A DNA stretch of 32,614 bases from Deltaproteobacteria bacterium (GCA_031257535.1 JAIROO010000104.1:1-32614); one strand, 5' to 3'; positions 17,114 through 24,940 are shown, numbered from the stretch's first letter. Made by a program: numbers and translations. The notes: generated by a model not told the origin, from the sequence alone.

Positions 17114-18205
17114 ATGACTATAACACAAAAAATATCAGTAGTCGTCCCAGCTTATAAGTCGGCTCAGACCCTTCCGACTTTAGTCCAGGGCTTAGAGGCG
17201 ACTCTAACCGCCTTAGGCCACCCATTCGAAGTAATTATCGTCGACGATTGTAGCCCGGACGACACCTGGTCGGTTTTAAGCCAACTAGCCCAAACCCATC
17301 AGTTTCTAAAAGCCATCCGCTTAGCCCGAAACGGCGGTCAACACAAAGCTATATTGTGTGGATTTAGCCGCGTAACCGGCGATATTGTTGTCACCATGGA
17401 CGACGACCTCCAAAACCCCCCAAGTGAGATCCCTAAACTCATTGAGCCACTTTTTTCAGGTTATGATTTAGCTATTGGCTCTTATATCAACAAAAATCAT
17501 TCGACTTTTAAAAACTTAAGCGGAGCCTTTGTTGATTTTACCCAGCGCCGGATCTTTAATCTACCCGCTGATTTTAAGCTAACAAGTTTTAGGGCCATTA
17601 AAAGATTTATTATTGACAACGTCAATAAAATGAATAATTATTATCCATATATAACATCTATGCTTTTGTATAACACTAACAAATATATAAACGTTGAGGT
17701 GGAACACCACAAAAGACTGGCCGGGAAATCCAATTACAACCTCAAAAGAAGCCTGGCTTTAACCCTCAATCTTTGGCTAAACTATTCCAATTATCCCCTG
17801 TACTTTGTCGTCACTTTGTGCGTTTTGTCCTTGTTCTTAGGCTTGGGTTTCGCCGCCACGGTCGTCTGGCAGGCCTTAACTTCTGAGACGACTTCGGGCT
17901 GGGCCAGCTTAATCGTGACCATCTCGTTTTTTAACTCTTTAGTTCTGCTAGCCTTAGTGGTCCACAGCGTTTACTTGTCGCGTTTGGCCAATAGCGACTC
18001 CTCGTTTTTTATTTCTGAAAAAATTATTAATCAAGACCAGCCGACCGAAGACGACGACCAAAGGTTACAAGCTGAAGATAATTTAACGCCTACCACGCAA
18101 ATTTTGAGTCTAGATAACGATATTTCATGGTTAAAAGACGAGATATTACGACTACATAATGAAAATATTAAATTAAAAAAAGATAATTTAAAATTAAAAT
18201 CTTAA
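17114..18205 (+). CDS. Family 2 glycosyltransferase with two C-terminal membrane helices (GtrB/ArnC-like)
   Basis: A 363-residue enzyme of the group that moves a sugar from a nucleotide donor to a polyprenyl phosphate at the cytoplasmic face. The GT-A domain has 'VVVPAYKSAQTL', the nucleotide-binding 'VDDCSPDD' (43-50), 'GGQHKAILCG' and the metal-binding 'MDDDLQNPPSEIP' (DDD at 96-98), all standard for GtrB/ArnC/DPM1-type enzymes. Two membrane helices are near 226-250 and 264-293. The ~65-residue C-terminal tail, acidic then coiled-coil ('LKDEILRLHNENIKLKK'), is extra to the family. It lies on the same strand as the ATP-grasp gene, and the WecE gene is nearby, so a role in surface glycan decoration is inferred. 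Substrate unknown. Confidence 0.88.
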   Translation: MTITQKISVVVPAYKSAQTLPTLVQGLEATLTALGHPFEVIIVDDCSPDDTWSVLSQLAQTHQFLKAIRLARNGGQHKAILCGFSRVTGDIVVTMDDDLQNPPSEIPKLIEPLFSGYDLAIGSYINKNHSTFKNLSGAFVDFTQRRIFNLPADFKLTSFRAIKRFIIDNVNKMNNYYPYITSMLLYNTNKYINVEVEHHKRLAGKSNYNLKRSLALTLNLWLNYSNYPLYFVVTLCVLSLFLGLGFAATVVWQALTSETTSGWASLIVTISFFNSLVLLALVVHSVYLSRLANSDSSFFISEKIINQDQPTEDDDQRLQAEDNLTPTTQILSLDNDISWLKDEILRLHNENIKLKKDNLKLKS

Positions 18206-18477
18206 AATAAAACTTAATTTTCACTATAACTATAAACTAGCGATCCGTTGATATTTTGTGCTGTAACTATTTTTAATAATTTTATTAAGCACCCTAAAAT
18301 ATTCATATTAAATTATTTATCCTTATCTTTAACTAATGACCTCGTATAATCATCCTTTTACATTTTTAAGGAACTTTTATATACAATATTTGTGGGTCGC
18401 TCTAAATATAAATTAACTTATATAATAGTAGATCCACGCGCTTAAAATTTTAAAACAAGGGTATTTACGTGGCCATC
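18206..18477. other. Gap between glycosyltransferase and ATP-grasp genes
   Basis: About 270 bp, AT-rich, ending in a dispersed-repeat copy whose 3' end reaches the start codon of the next gene. Separate transcription of the two genes is likely. Confidence 0.5.
18421..18472 (+). repeat. Dispersed ~50-bp intergenic repeat, copy 2 (leader of the ATP-grasp gene)
   Basis: Begins with a perfect TATAAT, then AGTAGATCCACGCGC, TAAAATTTTAA and GGGTATTTACGTGG. It lies immediately before the ATP-grasp start. If the TATAAT is a -10 box, the rest of the repeat would be the 5' leader. Confidence 0.6.
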
Positions 18478-19674
18478 ATGGCTAAAAAACTCTTAATTCT
18501 CGGGGCTTCTCTTAACCAGATCCCCGCTATCCTCAAAGCCCAAAGTTTGGGTCACTTAGTCGTGACCACCGACAACCTCCCCCAAAATCCGGGGCACGCC
18601 TTAGCCAACATCTCCTATCACTTGGACACCACCGATATCCCGGCAGTCTTAGCTATAGCCAAAAAAGAAAAAATAAGCGGCGTTCTCGCGCCCGCCACCG
18701 ACGTGGCCGTGGTCACCGCGGCCACCGTAGCCGCGGAACTGCGACTCCCTGGCCCGAACGTGCTCGCGGCCAAAATCTTAACCTCCAAGGCCGATTTTCG
18801 AGCTTTCGCCCAAACCCACGACGTCCCCTGCCCCGACTTCTGGACCTTTGACCAGCCGATTTTTCCCCCTAACGCGCCCAAAGACGGTCGCTTATTAATC
18901 GTTAAACCTAATCGTTCTTCGGGGGCTAAAGGAGTTATGGTCGTCGATGGGCCAAAAACTTTCGCCGAAGCCGCTCCTTTGGCTTTAAGTTATAGCTTAG
19001 ACGGCCGTGGCGTCCTAGAAACTTATCTCTTAGGTGGTCAGTATACGGTGGAGGGAGTTTTAGCCAACGGGCGAATTTCGCTGTCGATGATCACCATCCG
19101 CTCCACCGCTCCAAGGCCTTATGAGGCGACTTGGGCTCATCGGGTCCCTTGCGACCTAAATCAAAAGACCCAAGAGACCGTCTTGGCGACTCTCGAGCGG
19201 ATTTTTGATTTATTAGGTTATAAGGACGGCCCTTTTGACGCGGATTTTCTCAATCACAAACAAGATACGTTTATTCTAGAAGCCACCCCCCGCATAGGCG
19301 GCAACTCGCTGTCGACCCTTTTCGCCAAAGCCTTTGATTTTGACATAGTCGGCTACGCGGTAAGCGCGGCCTTAGGCGAGCCCTTTGTAATTCCACCCCC
19401 ATTAACGCCCAAACCTTTAGCCTTAGTTCTTTTAGGAGTCTTAACGGCTGGCTCGGTCGTGTGGGACCAAAACGAGGAAGCGGCTTTACGGCGAGAAAAG
19501 TGGCTAAAAGATTTAAGTTGGGACGTAAGTATTGGCGATCCGGTTAAACCCTTTATCAACGGCCGGGAACGCTTAGGCGAGGCTTTGATAGCGGGCGATG
19601 GCCCCTCAAATTTAGTCCAAAATGTATTAAATTTCGGTAGACGCTTAAACTTAAGGGCGGAGTTGGTAAATTAA
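18478..19674 (+). CDS. ATP-grasp ligase
   Basis: A carboxylate-amine/thiol ligase of the ATP-grasp superfamily, about 398 residues. The N-terminal Rossmann-like part is 'KLLILGASLNQIPAILKAQ', as in PurK/CarB-like enzymes. The ATP-grasp core has 'LIVKPNRSSGAKGVMVV', 'GGQYTVEGVLANG' and the Mg-binding end 'ILEATPRIGGNS'. The reaction joins a carboxylate to an amine through an acyl-phosphate; the substrates cannot be read from sequence. A GTG at 18469 is an alternative start, but ATG 18478 gives the usual 'MAKKLLILG' beginning. With the glycosyltransferase and WecE aminotransferase nearby, an attractive guess is acylation of an amino sugar, but this is inference only. Confidence 0.85.
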   Translation: MAKKLLILGASLNQIPAILKAQSLGHLVVTTDNLPQNPGHALANISYHLDTTDIPAVLAIAKKEKISGVLAPATDVAVVTAATVAAELRLPGPNVLAAKILTSKADFRAFAQTHDVPCPDFWTFDQPIFPPNAPKDGRLLIVKPNRSSGAKGVMVVDGPKTFAEAAPLALSYSLDGRGVLETYLLGGQYTVEGVLANGRISLSMITIRSTAPRPYEATWAHRVPCDLNQKTQETVLATLERIFDLLGYKDGPFDADFLNHKQDTFILEATPRIGGNSLSTLFAKAFDFDIVGYAVSAALGEPFVIPPPLTPKPLALVLLGVLTAGSVVWDQNEEAALRREKWLKDLSWDVSIGDPVKPFINGRERLGEALIAGDGPSNLVQNVLNFGRRLNLRAELVN

Positions 19675-19749
19675 CCCGCGACTAAAGTCGCAGGCTTTAT
19701 TGTAAAGCGCGGGGCTGGCTACCCGCCGTCCTTTCAACATAAGGCGTAT

Positions 19750-20331
19750 TTACGCCGCCCTAGTTGGCGCGATAGTCCCACCCATCCGGGCAAGGTTGAG
19801 GCCGGCGTTTCGGCGGCCTTCTGACATCCATTCCCAAGCTTTGGCCCTATTCATAGGAATGCACTCGCCACGGAAATAGAGATCGGATAGCCAATACTGA
19901 GCTTCCATGAGCCCTTGTTCGGCGGCTTTCTGATACCATTCCGCGGCTTTGGCCTTATTTAGTGGAACTCCATCGCCATGGTAATATCGAAGAGCCAGAT
20001 TGTATTGGGCCGCCGGTTGCCCCTGGTCCGCGGCCTTCTGAAGCCATTGTGTGGCTTTGGCCTTATTCTGGGCGACTCCATCGCCAAGGTCATATCGAAC
20101 GGCCAGATTGAATTGGGCGTCCATTTGCCCCTGGTCCGCGGCCTTCTGAAGCCATTCCACGGCTTTGGCTTTATTTAGGGGAACTCCATCGCCATTACCG
20201 TACATGGACCCAAGATGAGATTGAGCTTTAGCGGGCCCCTGTTCAGCGGCGTAACGGATATACTCAAAGGCGCGGGTTAAGTTTTGAGGGATGCCTTCTC
20301 CTAAATAATATCGCGTCCCAAGAGTGATGTC
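19750..20331 (-). pseudogene. Sel1-repeat protein gene truncated at its 5' end
   Basis: Five Sel1 repeats can be read. The four listed in the ORF ('AVEWLQKAADQG', 'ATQWLQKAADQG', 'AAEWYQKAAEQG' and a last degenerate one) are preceded in frame by another, 'AFEYIRYAAEQG', upstream of the listed ATG. That ATG (20205) lies in mid-repeat. The frame continues up to a TAG at 20332-20334, with no ATG, GTG or TTG start in the extra part. The TAG belongs to a dispersed-repeat copy, so the gene was cut by that repeat or by a rearrangement ending in it. The C-terminus 'GLNLARMGGTIAPTRAA' seems natural. The role of the intact protein would have been protein-protein contacts; it may still make a shorter product from 20205. 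Confidence 0.7.
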
Positions 20332-20362
20332 CTAGTAAAAACCCCCTTTTAATTTTTGAGGA
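20332..20362 (-). repeat. Dispersed repeat, partial copy abutting the truncated Sel1 gene
   Basis: On the minus strand it is the 3' half of the repeat: TCAAAAATTAAAAGGGGGTTTTTACTAG. It provides the stop codon that closes the Sel1 frame upstream. Confidence 0.5.
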
Positions 20363-20409
20363 TTGGTTAATATACAATGTATAGTGGTATTTACAGTTTC
20401 AGATTGGCT

Positions 20410-20459
20410 TATGTAGTAGAGCCACGCGCCTATAATTTTAACGCCAGGGTTTTTACGAA
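20410..20459 (+). repeat. Dispersed ~50-bp intergenic repeat, copy 3
   Basis: TATGTAGTAGAGCCACGCGCC, TATAATTTTAACG, then AGGGTTTTTACG. It shares CCACGCGC and the GGGTTTTTACG end with copy 2. Confidence 0.65.
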
Positions 20460-20649
20460 TCCATCAAGAGTAAATCGCGACTCAATATAGTAATCTTTAC
20501 CGAGAGTAAACCATATAATAGTTGCTATTGTTAATAATTATAATATAATAATTATAAATTTATAGTTCATAACTATTACTTAAAAATACCTATAATGGCG
20601 ATTATCCAAAAGCGCGATTCCAAATTTTTCCATGGCGTATAATTAATGG

Positions 20650-20698
20650 CCACGTAAAAACCCCCCTTCGTGATTTTAGTCGGGTAGATCTACTAAAA
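20650..20698 (-). repeat. Dispersed ~50-bp intergenic repeat, copy 4
   Basis: On the minus strand TTTTAGTAGATCTACCCG, CTAAAATCACGAAGG, then GGGGTTTTTACGTGG. The end is identical to that of copy 2 (TTTACGTGG). Confidence 0.65.
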
Positions 20699-20980
20699 AA
20701 CGCCAATCTAAAGTTATTGTGACGACCTTATAAGAGAAATCAATTTATGTCAAGATAATGTTAGTACATTCGATTTATACTAAATAAAGTTAAATATATT
20801 TATATATAAAAAACAACAAAATAACAAAATCAAATCAAGCCAATAAGAGTAAAATCAAAATAAATAAATCTAATCAGCTCTTTTACAACTTATTATAGTC
20901 TAAAAAATATTAAACTTAATCTTTTCTCGTCATAATTAGCTATTTTATCTCTATAATTTTATTAAAATAATGAATTTAAC

Positions 20981-22117
20981 TTATAATTTAGCTAAAGAGT
21001 CTCTAACCCTCTCTTGATCCTCTTCTTTAAGTCCAACCCACAGAGGCAAACGCAAAAGCCGGCTAGCTAAAGAGTCCGTTAAACCCAGCGAGCCGACGGC
21101 CCGGCCATATTTCCGCCCCCCAGGAGAAGAGTGGAGGGGCACGTAATGAAAAACTGATTGGACTCCATCGCTTCTAAGAGAAGCGATCACCCGGTCGCGA
21201 TCTAGGGAGCTGGCCAATAAAATATAATAAATATGGGCGTTATGGTCGCACTCAGGAGGAATTATGGGCCGCCTTAAGATCCCTCTTTTTTCTAAAGGCT
21301 CTAAAAGCTCATGGTAAGTATTCCAGATTTTTTTCCGCCGGGCGATAATGGACTGCGCCTCCTCCAACTGGGCCCATAAAAAAGCCGCGATTAGTTCGCC
21401 CGGGAGAAACGAGGACCCTAAAGTCTGCCAGGTATACTTATCGACCTCGCCCCGAAAAAAACGGCTCCGGTCGGTCCCTTTTTCCCGAAAAACCTCGGCC
21501 ATGGAGGTTAAGGCGGCCTCGTTTAGCGTGATAGCCCCACCTTCCCCAGAAATAATGTTTTTCGTCTCGTGGAAACTTATGGTCCCTATCTCGCCAAAAG
21601 TTCCTAAATATTGACCTTTATAGCGCGACAAAAGGGCTTGAGCCGCGTCTTCGACCACGGCGAGGCCATTTGCCCGGGCGAGGCTCATAATTGTGTCCAT
21701 CTCGCAGCCGACTCCAGCGTAGTGGACCGGGACAATGGCTTTGGTTTTAGGGGTGATGGCCTCTTCTATCTTCCGCTCGTCAATATTTAAGGTGTCCTCG
21801 CGAATGTCGACAAAGACCGGCGCCCCTCCGCGTAAAACAAAGGCGTTGGCCGTCGAGACAAAGGTAAACGAGGGCATAATAATCTCGTCGAAAGGCTTTA
21901 CGTCTAAAATCAAAGCCGCCATCTCTAAGGCCGCGGTGCAGGAGTGGGTGAGTAAGACCTTGGGGCAGTTTAAAGACTTCTCCAACCAGGCGTGGCAACG
22001 ATTGGTAAAAGGACCGTCGCCAGCCAGTTTGCCGTTAAAATGGGCCTCGGCGATATAGAAAAGCTCTTTGCCCGTCATATAAGGACGATTAAAATCTATC
22101 AGACTATTTTGTTTCAT
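20981..22117 (-). CDS. wecE: dTDP-4-amino-4,6-dideoxygalactose transaminase
   Basis: A 378-residue PLP enzyme of the DegT/DnrJ/EryC1 family. Known WecE (RffA) aminates dTDP-4-keto-6-deoxy-glucose with glutamate to give dTDP-Fuc4N for surface glycans. Similarity to the E. coli protein is evident along its length: 'GKLAGDGPFTNRC', 'KVLLTHSCTAALEMAALILD', 'IIMPSFTFVSTANAFVLRGG', 'VHYAGVGCEMDTIM', 'FREKGTDRSRFFRGEVDKYTW'. The PLP Lys is Lys186 in 'SFHETKN', and Asp157 lies in 'VVEDAAQ'. Length is standard and the gene looks intact from ATG 22117. No other dTDP-sugar genes (rmlA/rmlB) are adjacent; they must be elsewhere. Together with the glycosyltransferase and ATP-grasp genes it suggests an amino-sugar-containing surface polymer. 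Confidence 0.92.
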   Translation of the reverse strand: MKQNSLIDFNRPYMTGKELFYIAEAHFNGKLAGDGPFTNRCHAWLEKSLNCPKVLLTHSCTAALEMAALILDVKPFDEIIMPSFTFVSTANAFVLRGGAPVFVDIREDTLNIDERKIEEAITPKTKAIVPVHYAGVGCEMDTIMSLARANGLAVVEDAAQALLSRYKGQYLGTFGEIGTISFHETKNIISGEGGAITLNEAALTSMAEVFREKGTDRSRFFRGEVDKYTWQTLGSSFLPGELIAAFLWAQLEEAQSIIARRKKIWNTYHELLEPLEKRGILRRPIIPPECDHNAHIYYILLASSLDRDRVIASLRSDGVQSVFHYVPLHSSPGGRKYGRAVGSLGLTDSLASRLLRLPLWVGLKEEDQERVRDSLAKL

Positions 22118-22729
22118 AAAAAAATCTTTTATAATTAATTAAAGCGACAATAAAATTGTAAAAAGTAAAATAAAGTATAAAAAATAATAATAAATCAACA
22201 AAATCGTAATATCAATTGTATATATAAACTAAAGCTATAAATCATAAAACATACGTCTATTATCTTAATAAAAAAAAAGATTAAATTAGATTTTATGAAC
22301 TAAAACATATCTAAATAGCTATTTTAAAAACCTTGTAACTGTTGTCCTGGTCCTTTGCTTGACCTATGAGATTATCATCATTACCCGTCCCCGTCAAAAT
22401 CTAAAGGTTTTAGATTTTCCAAAACCAGCGATTTGCGTCCCCAAAATAAAAGAGCCCCTCCTCTTAAGGCCCAAAAAAAACCGTAAGCTCTATTTGGCCA
22501 AGACGAAGCAAAGTTGACCGTTTAAAGCCAAAAGTCTAAAAAAAAGACTGGAGGTAAAAGCTAACTCTTTGAATTTTATAATAAAAATAGGCCGCGAAAA
22601 ATATTAGCGAAAAAGAGCCATTGCTCCCAAAAAATCTTTGACAGAATTAAGAAGTTGTGCTAAAAAGCTCATTTACCGCTTTTGAAAAAGGCCAACTAAC
22701 AATTGGCCCTAAACAAAGCGCCAAAGCGT
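22118..22729. other. AT-rich gap between wecE and tRNA-Ala
   Basis: About 610 bp without a recognisable ORF. The left half is extremely AT-rich and must include the wecE promoter. The right half contains the candidate tRNA promoter listed separately. Confidence 0.6.
22638..22666 (+). promoter_or_regulatory. Candidate sigma70-type promoter for the tRNA-Ala gene
   Basis: A perfect -35 TTGACA (22638-22643) and a weaker -10 TAAAAA (22661-22666) with a 17-bp spacer, about 60 bp upstream of the tRNA. Confidence 0.5.
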
Positions 22730-22805
22730 GGGGCTGTAGCTCAGTTGGGAGAGCGCATGACTGGCAGTCATGAGGTCAGGGGTTCGACCCCCCTCAGCTC
22801 CACCA
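22730..22805 (+). tRNA. tRNA-Ala (anticodon GGC)
   Basis: A complete cloverleaf: acceptor stem GGGGCTG/CAGCTCC, D arm GCTC/GAGC, anticodon stem CATGA/TCATG with loop CTGGCAG (anticodon GGC, reading GCC/GCU), T arm GGGG/CCCC around TTCGACC, discriminator A and encoded CCA (22803-22805). It reads alanine codons. Phage and other mobile remnants lie directly downstream, so the gene may have served as an integration site, although no second attachment copy of its 3' end was seen in the window. Confidence 0.97.
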
Positions 22806-22879
22806 TTAACCCATTGATTTTATTAGTTTTTTCCCGAGTCAAAACTGATTTAACCGCAGTGTCAACAGCTGTGTCAACA

Positions 22880-22894
22880 GCCAGTCATGCGCTC
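22880..22894 (-). other. 15-nt perfect inverted copy of the tRNA-Ala anticodon arm
   Basis: The 15 bases GCCAGTCATGCGCTC are the exact reverse complement of tRNA positions 22751-22765 (D-stem end through anticodon). They lie 75 bp past the tRNA among GTCAACAGC repeats (copies at about 22860, 22874, 22942 and 22956). An RNA reading through could pair with the anticodon arm. Confidence 0.7.
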
Positions 22895-22907
22895 GCTGAA
22901 CAGCCAG

Positions 22908-22933
22908 AAAAAAACACGGTAAATAGCCGTGTT
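22908..22933 (-). terminator. Rho-independent terminator after the o-spanin gene
   Basis: On the minus strand AACACGG-CTATTTA-CCGTGTT is a perfect 7-bp stem and loop followed by a T run of seven. It lies about 50 bp beyond the o-spanin stop. Confidence 0.85.
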
Positions 22934-22981
22934 CACAACAATGTCAACAGCTTTTGTCAACAGCGGCCCTATAAAATTCGT

Positions 22982-23233
22982 CTAAAATGAATCAGCCCAC
23001 TCTTGAAGATTTCGCTTGTCTGAGTTCGATAGTCTAACCGCCTCTTTTAAATCCAAGAGATAAATTATAAGGTCATGATTGGTTTTTCCACAAAGTGAAG
23101 GCTCGGGGATCTCTTGAAGATAAATAGTCGGAGGATAACAAGGGGCGGTAACTGTTTTAGCGGCACAACTGCTCAAAAACGCTATCTGGAATAATTTTAG
23201 AACTCCATTCACAAGCTTCTTTGTTAGTTTCAT
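22982..23233 (-). CDS. Phage outer-membrane spanin (Rz1-like lipoprotein)
   Basis: An 83-residue lipoprotein. A basic start and hydrophobic stretch lead to the lipobox 'FLSSC' (Cys23), so the mature protein is anchored in the outer membrane. The mature part has Pro-rich 'PCYPPTIYLQEIPEPSLCG' followed by 'TNHDLIIYLLDLKEAVRLSNSDKRNL', the TN-x-DL-x-x-Y-x-x-DLK-x-A...DK pattern known from phage Rz1-type o-spanins. Spanins fuse inner and outer membranes in the last step of phage lysis. A good Shine-Dalgarno (AAGGAA) precedes ATG 23233, and a terminator follows. No i-spanin (Rz), endolysin or holin is visible here, so this is a prophage leftover that still looks intact. Confidence 0.7.
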   Translation of the reverse strand: MKLTKKLVNGVLKLFQIAFLSSCAAKTVTAPCYPPTIYLQEIPEPSLCGKTNHDLIIYLLDLKEAVRLSNSDKRNLQEWADSF

Positions 23234-23275
23234 ATAATTTCCTTAAATTAGTTATAATATCGTTTTTTTCTTGGG

Positions 23276-23413
23276 TCAACCGTAACTTCCTTTTGGCGGG
23301 CGGTCAAAGCGGATTTGTTGGCTAGCAAAGAAAAATTTAAGACTGCGATATGGGCATTTCGCTCTCTCGAATTTCTGGGCCAATAGCTTATTGTCGGCCA
23401 GAATAATCTGCAT
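23276..23413 (-). pseudogene. Degenerate Com-like zinc-finger protein of phage origin
   Basis: A 45-residue ORF from ATG 23413, which has a strong AGAGG Shine-Dalgarno; the longer listed start at 23473 has none. The sequence 'NKLLAQKFERAKCPYRS' followed by 'RFDRPPKGSYG' resembles small Com proteins (translational activators of mom in Mu-like phages), which have two CxxC pairs around 'NKLLA...IKCPRC'. Here only one of the four zinc Cys remains; a Cys-to-Arg change in 'CPYR' and loss of the first pair would explain this. It lies upstream of the o-spanin gene on the same strand, as in a phage late region. The assignment rests on pattern memory and is moderate. Confidence 0.4.
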
Positions 23414-23680
23414 ATAACCTCTGGACACTGTGGGCTGACAAAAAAATAACTTAGGCGTTAATACAATTTCCATACCGAAATTTATTATAATGTTATTAAT
23501 TTTCTATAAATTATAATTATTTACCATCGAACGTTGGCTTTAGTTGGAAAAGTTTTAAAGATTTGGTATATTGATATCCGAAGAAATCTTGAATTCGATC
23601 TTTCAAGAAAAGTATCAGTGCACACTAAAAAGTACTAATTATTCTATTAATAATTTTTTTATATTAAATTATTATTAAAG
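23414..23680. other. Divergent AT-rich gap between phage remnant and PIN locus
   Basis: About 270 bp between minus-strand phage genes and the plus-strand PIN locus, with no ORF and high AT. A hexamer-like TATAAT/TTATAAT on either strand near 23490 could drive the minus-strand genes. Confidence 0.4.
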
Positions 23681-24159
23681 ATATATATTGAAACAACTAT
23701 AGCAAGTATAGCAACTATCCGTAAGAGTCGAGATGTAATCATCAATAGTCGTCAGCTTTTAACTCTCTTTTTTTAGAAAATTTGCGACAAAATTTTAACT
23801 TATATACCAGTTATTATGTTATTGAGGAATGTAAACTTGGTAACACTGACGCGGCCCATCGCCGATTAGAGTTTTTAAAAGACCTTATATTTATTCCTAA
23901 ATCAGAACAAATTGAAGTTTTGGCTGCCAAATATCTTGAACTATTGGGTATTCCAGTGAAAGCCAAAATGGATTGTTACCATTTAGCAGCCAGTGTTGTT
24001 TTCAAAATGAACTGTCTATTAAGTTGGAATTTTAAACAATTTAACGTTAACACTTACATTAAAATATTAAAATTCAATATAAATCAGTGGTTAAATACAC
24101 CATTTCTACATACTCATGAAACATTAGCTGCAATAAGTATGCCGGAGGAATCTTTATGA
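23681..24159 (+). pseudogene. VapC-like PIN-domain toxin, frameshifted and without a start codon
   Basis: The listed ORF lacks the N-terminus of the PIN fold. It is found upstream in another frame: 'IYIETTIASIATIRKSRDVII' (23681 to the TAG at 23774) carries the first acidic residue (E of 'IETT') and the usual S-R-D. The two frames join at a run of seven T (23768-23774), after which 'ENLRQNFNLYTSYYVIEECKLGN' and 'AKMDCYHLAASVVFKMNCLLSWNFKQF' complete the domain. The family normally has D-A-x-H-x-A...D-x-LL-x-WN; here the last acidic position is Asn. No ATG, GTG or TTG precedes the first segment. PIN toxins are RNases. Two independent defects point to inactivation, unless the T run is a sequencing error. 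Confidence 0.7.
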
Positions 24160-24341
24160 AACCTGTGGATATCGACCCTGTTGAAGAGGTCAGGCGAAAC
24201 CGTGAACTACTGTTGGAAATGTACGGTGGAATTGAAGGTCTCCACAAGCATATGGATGAAGAACGCCCTAATTTGGAAAAACAGGGATGGAAGTTCATGT
24301 CCGACGAAGAAATGGCCGCCCGAATAAAAGGTGAAGGGTGA
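24156..24341 (+). CDS. Small antitoxin-like partner of the PIN toxin
   Basis: A 61-residue protein overlapping the PIN gene by 4 bp (ATGA), a translational-coupling arrangement. Its start, 'MKPVDIDPVEEVRRNREL', matches the short 'DPIVEEVR-x-IRE' proteins regularly encoded right after PIN toxins of this group. The rest is charged and predicted helical. By context it is a likely antitoxin or partner in a toxin-first operon. Unlike the toxin gene it shows no damage, but without a working toxin it may be an orphan. No DNA-binding motif is evident, so I do not assign autoregulation. Confidence 0.6.
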   Translation: MKPVDIDPVEEVRRNRELLLEMYGGIEGLHKHMDEERPNLEKQGWKFMSDEEMAARIKGEG

Positions 24342-24870
24342 AGAGGCGCAGACCACGATAAGATTTTCTCGTTTCTTCCTGGTAAAATCGTTTTCAAGTT
24401 TTTTTTACTTTCCAGCCGCATAGCTTTTGGACATAGAAAACAAACCGAAGTCCATTTACGACACTTTTTCTGACGGTATATTTGACGGTATTAAATTTAG
24501 TTTTAAATTTTTTAGTCAATTAAATCCAATTGTTACGCCGAAATATGGTTGACCTCAGCACTACTAGCCCTTTTTAAGGCCTTTTTTTTCATAACCACGA
24601 ACTAACTTAATAAAATCTACAAGTTAGCTTTTCTATATTTCAAATAATCCCCCTTGACATCAACTAACTTAGTACATAATCAGGCACATGGAGGCGTTTA
24701 GGCCAAATACACACGCTCCCACCTAATAAGCAGTTTTTTGTCTGTGTTGGAACACAAAAAAAATATCGCTCTTTGCCCCAATATCATCACCAAATCAAAT
24801 AAGTACGGTGTTGATAAAAGTCAATATTTTATCAGTCTATTAGTCTACTTGTAATCACGAAAATTATGTT

Positions 24871-24902
24871 TCATGACTCCGGGGTGACGCAGCGAGTCAT
24901 GA
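24871..24902. repeat. Perfect 9-bp inverted repeat
   Basis: TCATGACTC (24871-24879) and GAGTCATGA (24894-24902) flank 14 bases. It could be an operator or a hairpin. It is followed directly by T-rich sequence on the plus strand (GAGTTTTTTTGG), so a weak terminator is possible. Confidence 0.7.
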
Positions 24903-24940
24903 GAGTTTTTTTGGAAAAACGTTTGGCTTTAAACCAGGAT

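Larger units (their letters stand above)
20332..20980. other. Repeat-rich AT gap between the Sel1 fragment and wecE
   Basis: About 650 bp with no gene. It holds three copies or part-copies of the dispersed repeat (20332, 20410, 20650), two facing each other. The remainder is AT-rich simple sequence. Confidence 0.6.

Noticed and set aside
22850-22965. GTCAACAGC repeats considered as a CRISPR array
   Set aside because: Repeats are only about 9 bp, unevenly spaced (two pairs), and there are no spacers of constant length or cas genes.
22703-22990. 95-residue plus-strand ORF covering the tRNA
   Set aside because: The common artefact 'GAVAQLGERMTGSHEVRGSTPLSS'-type translation is a known misreading of tRNA genes.
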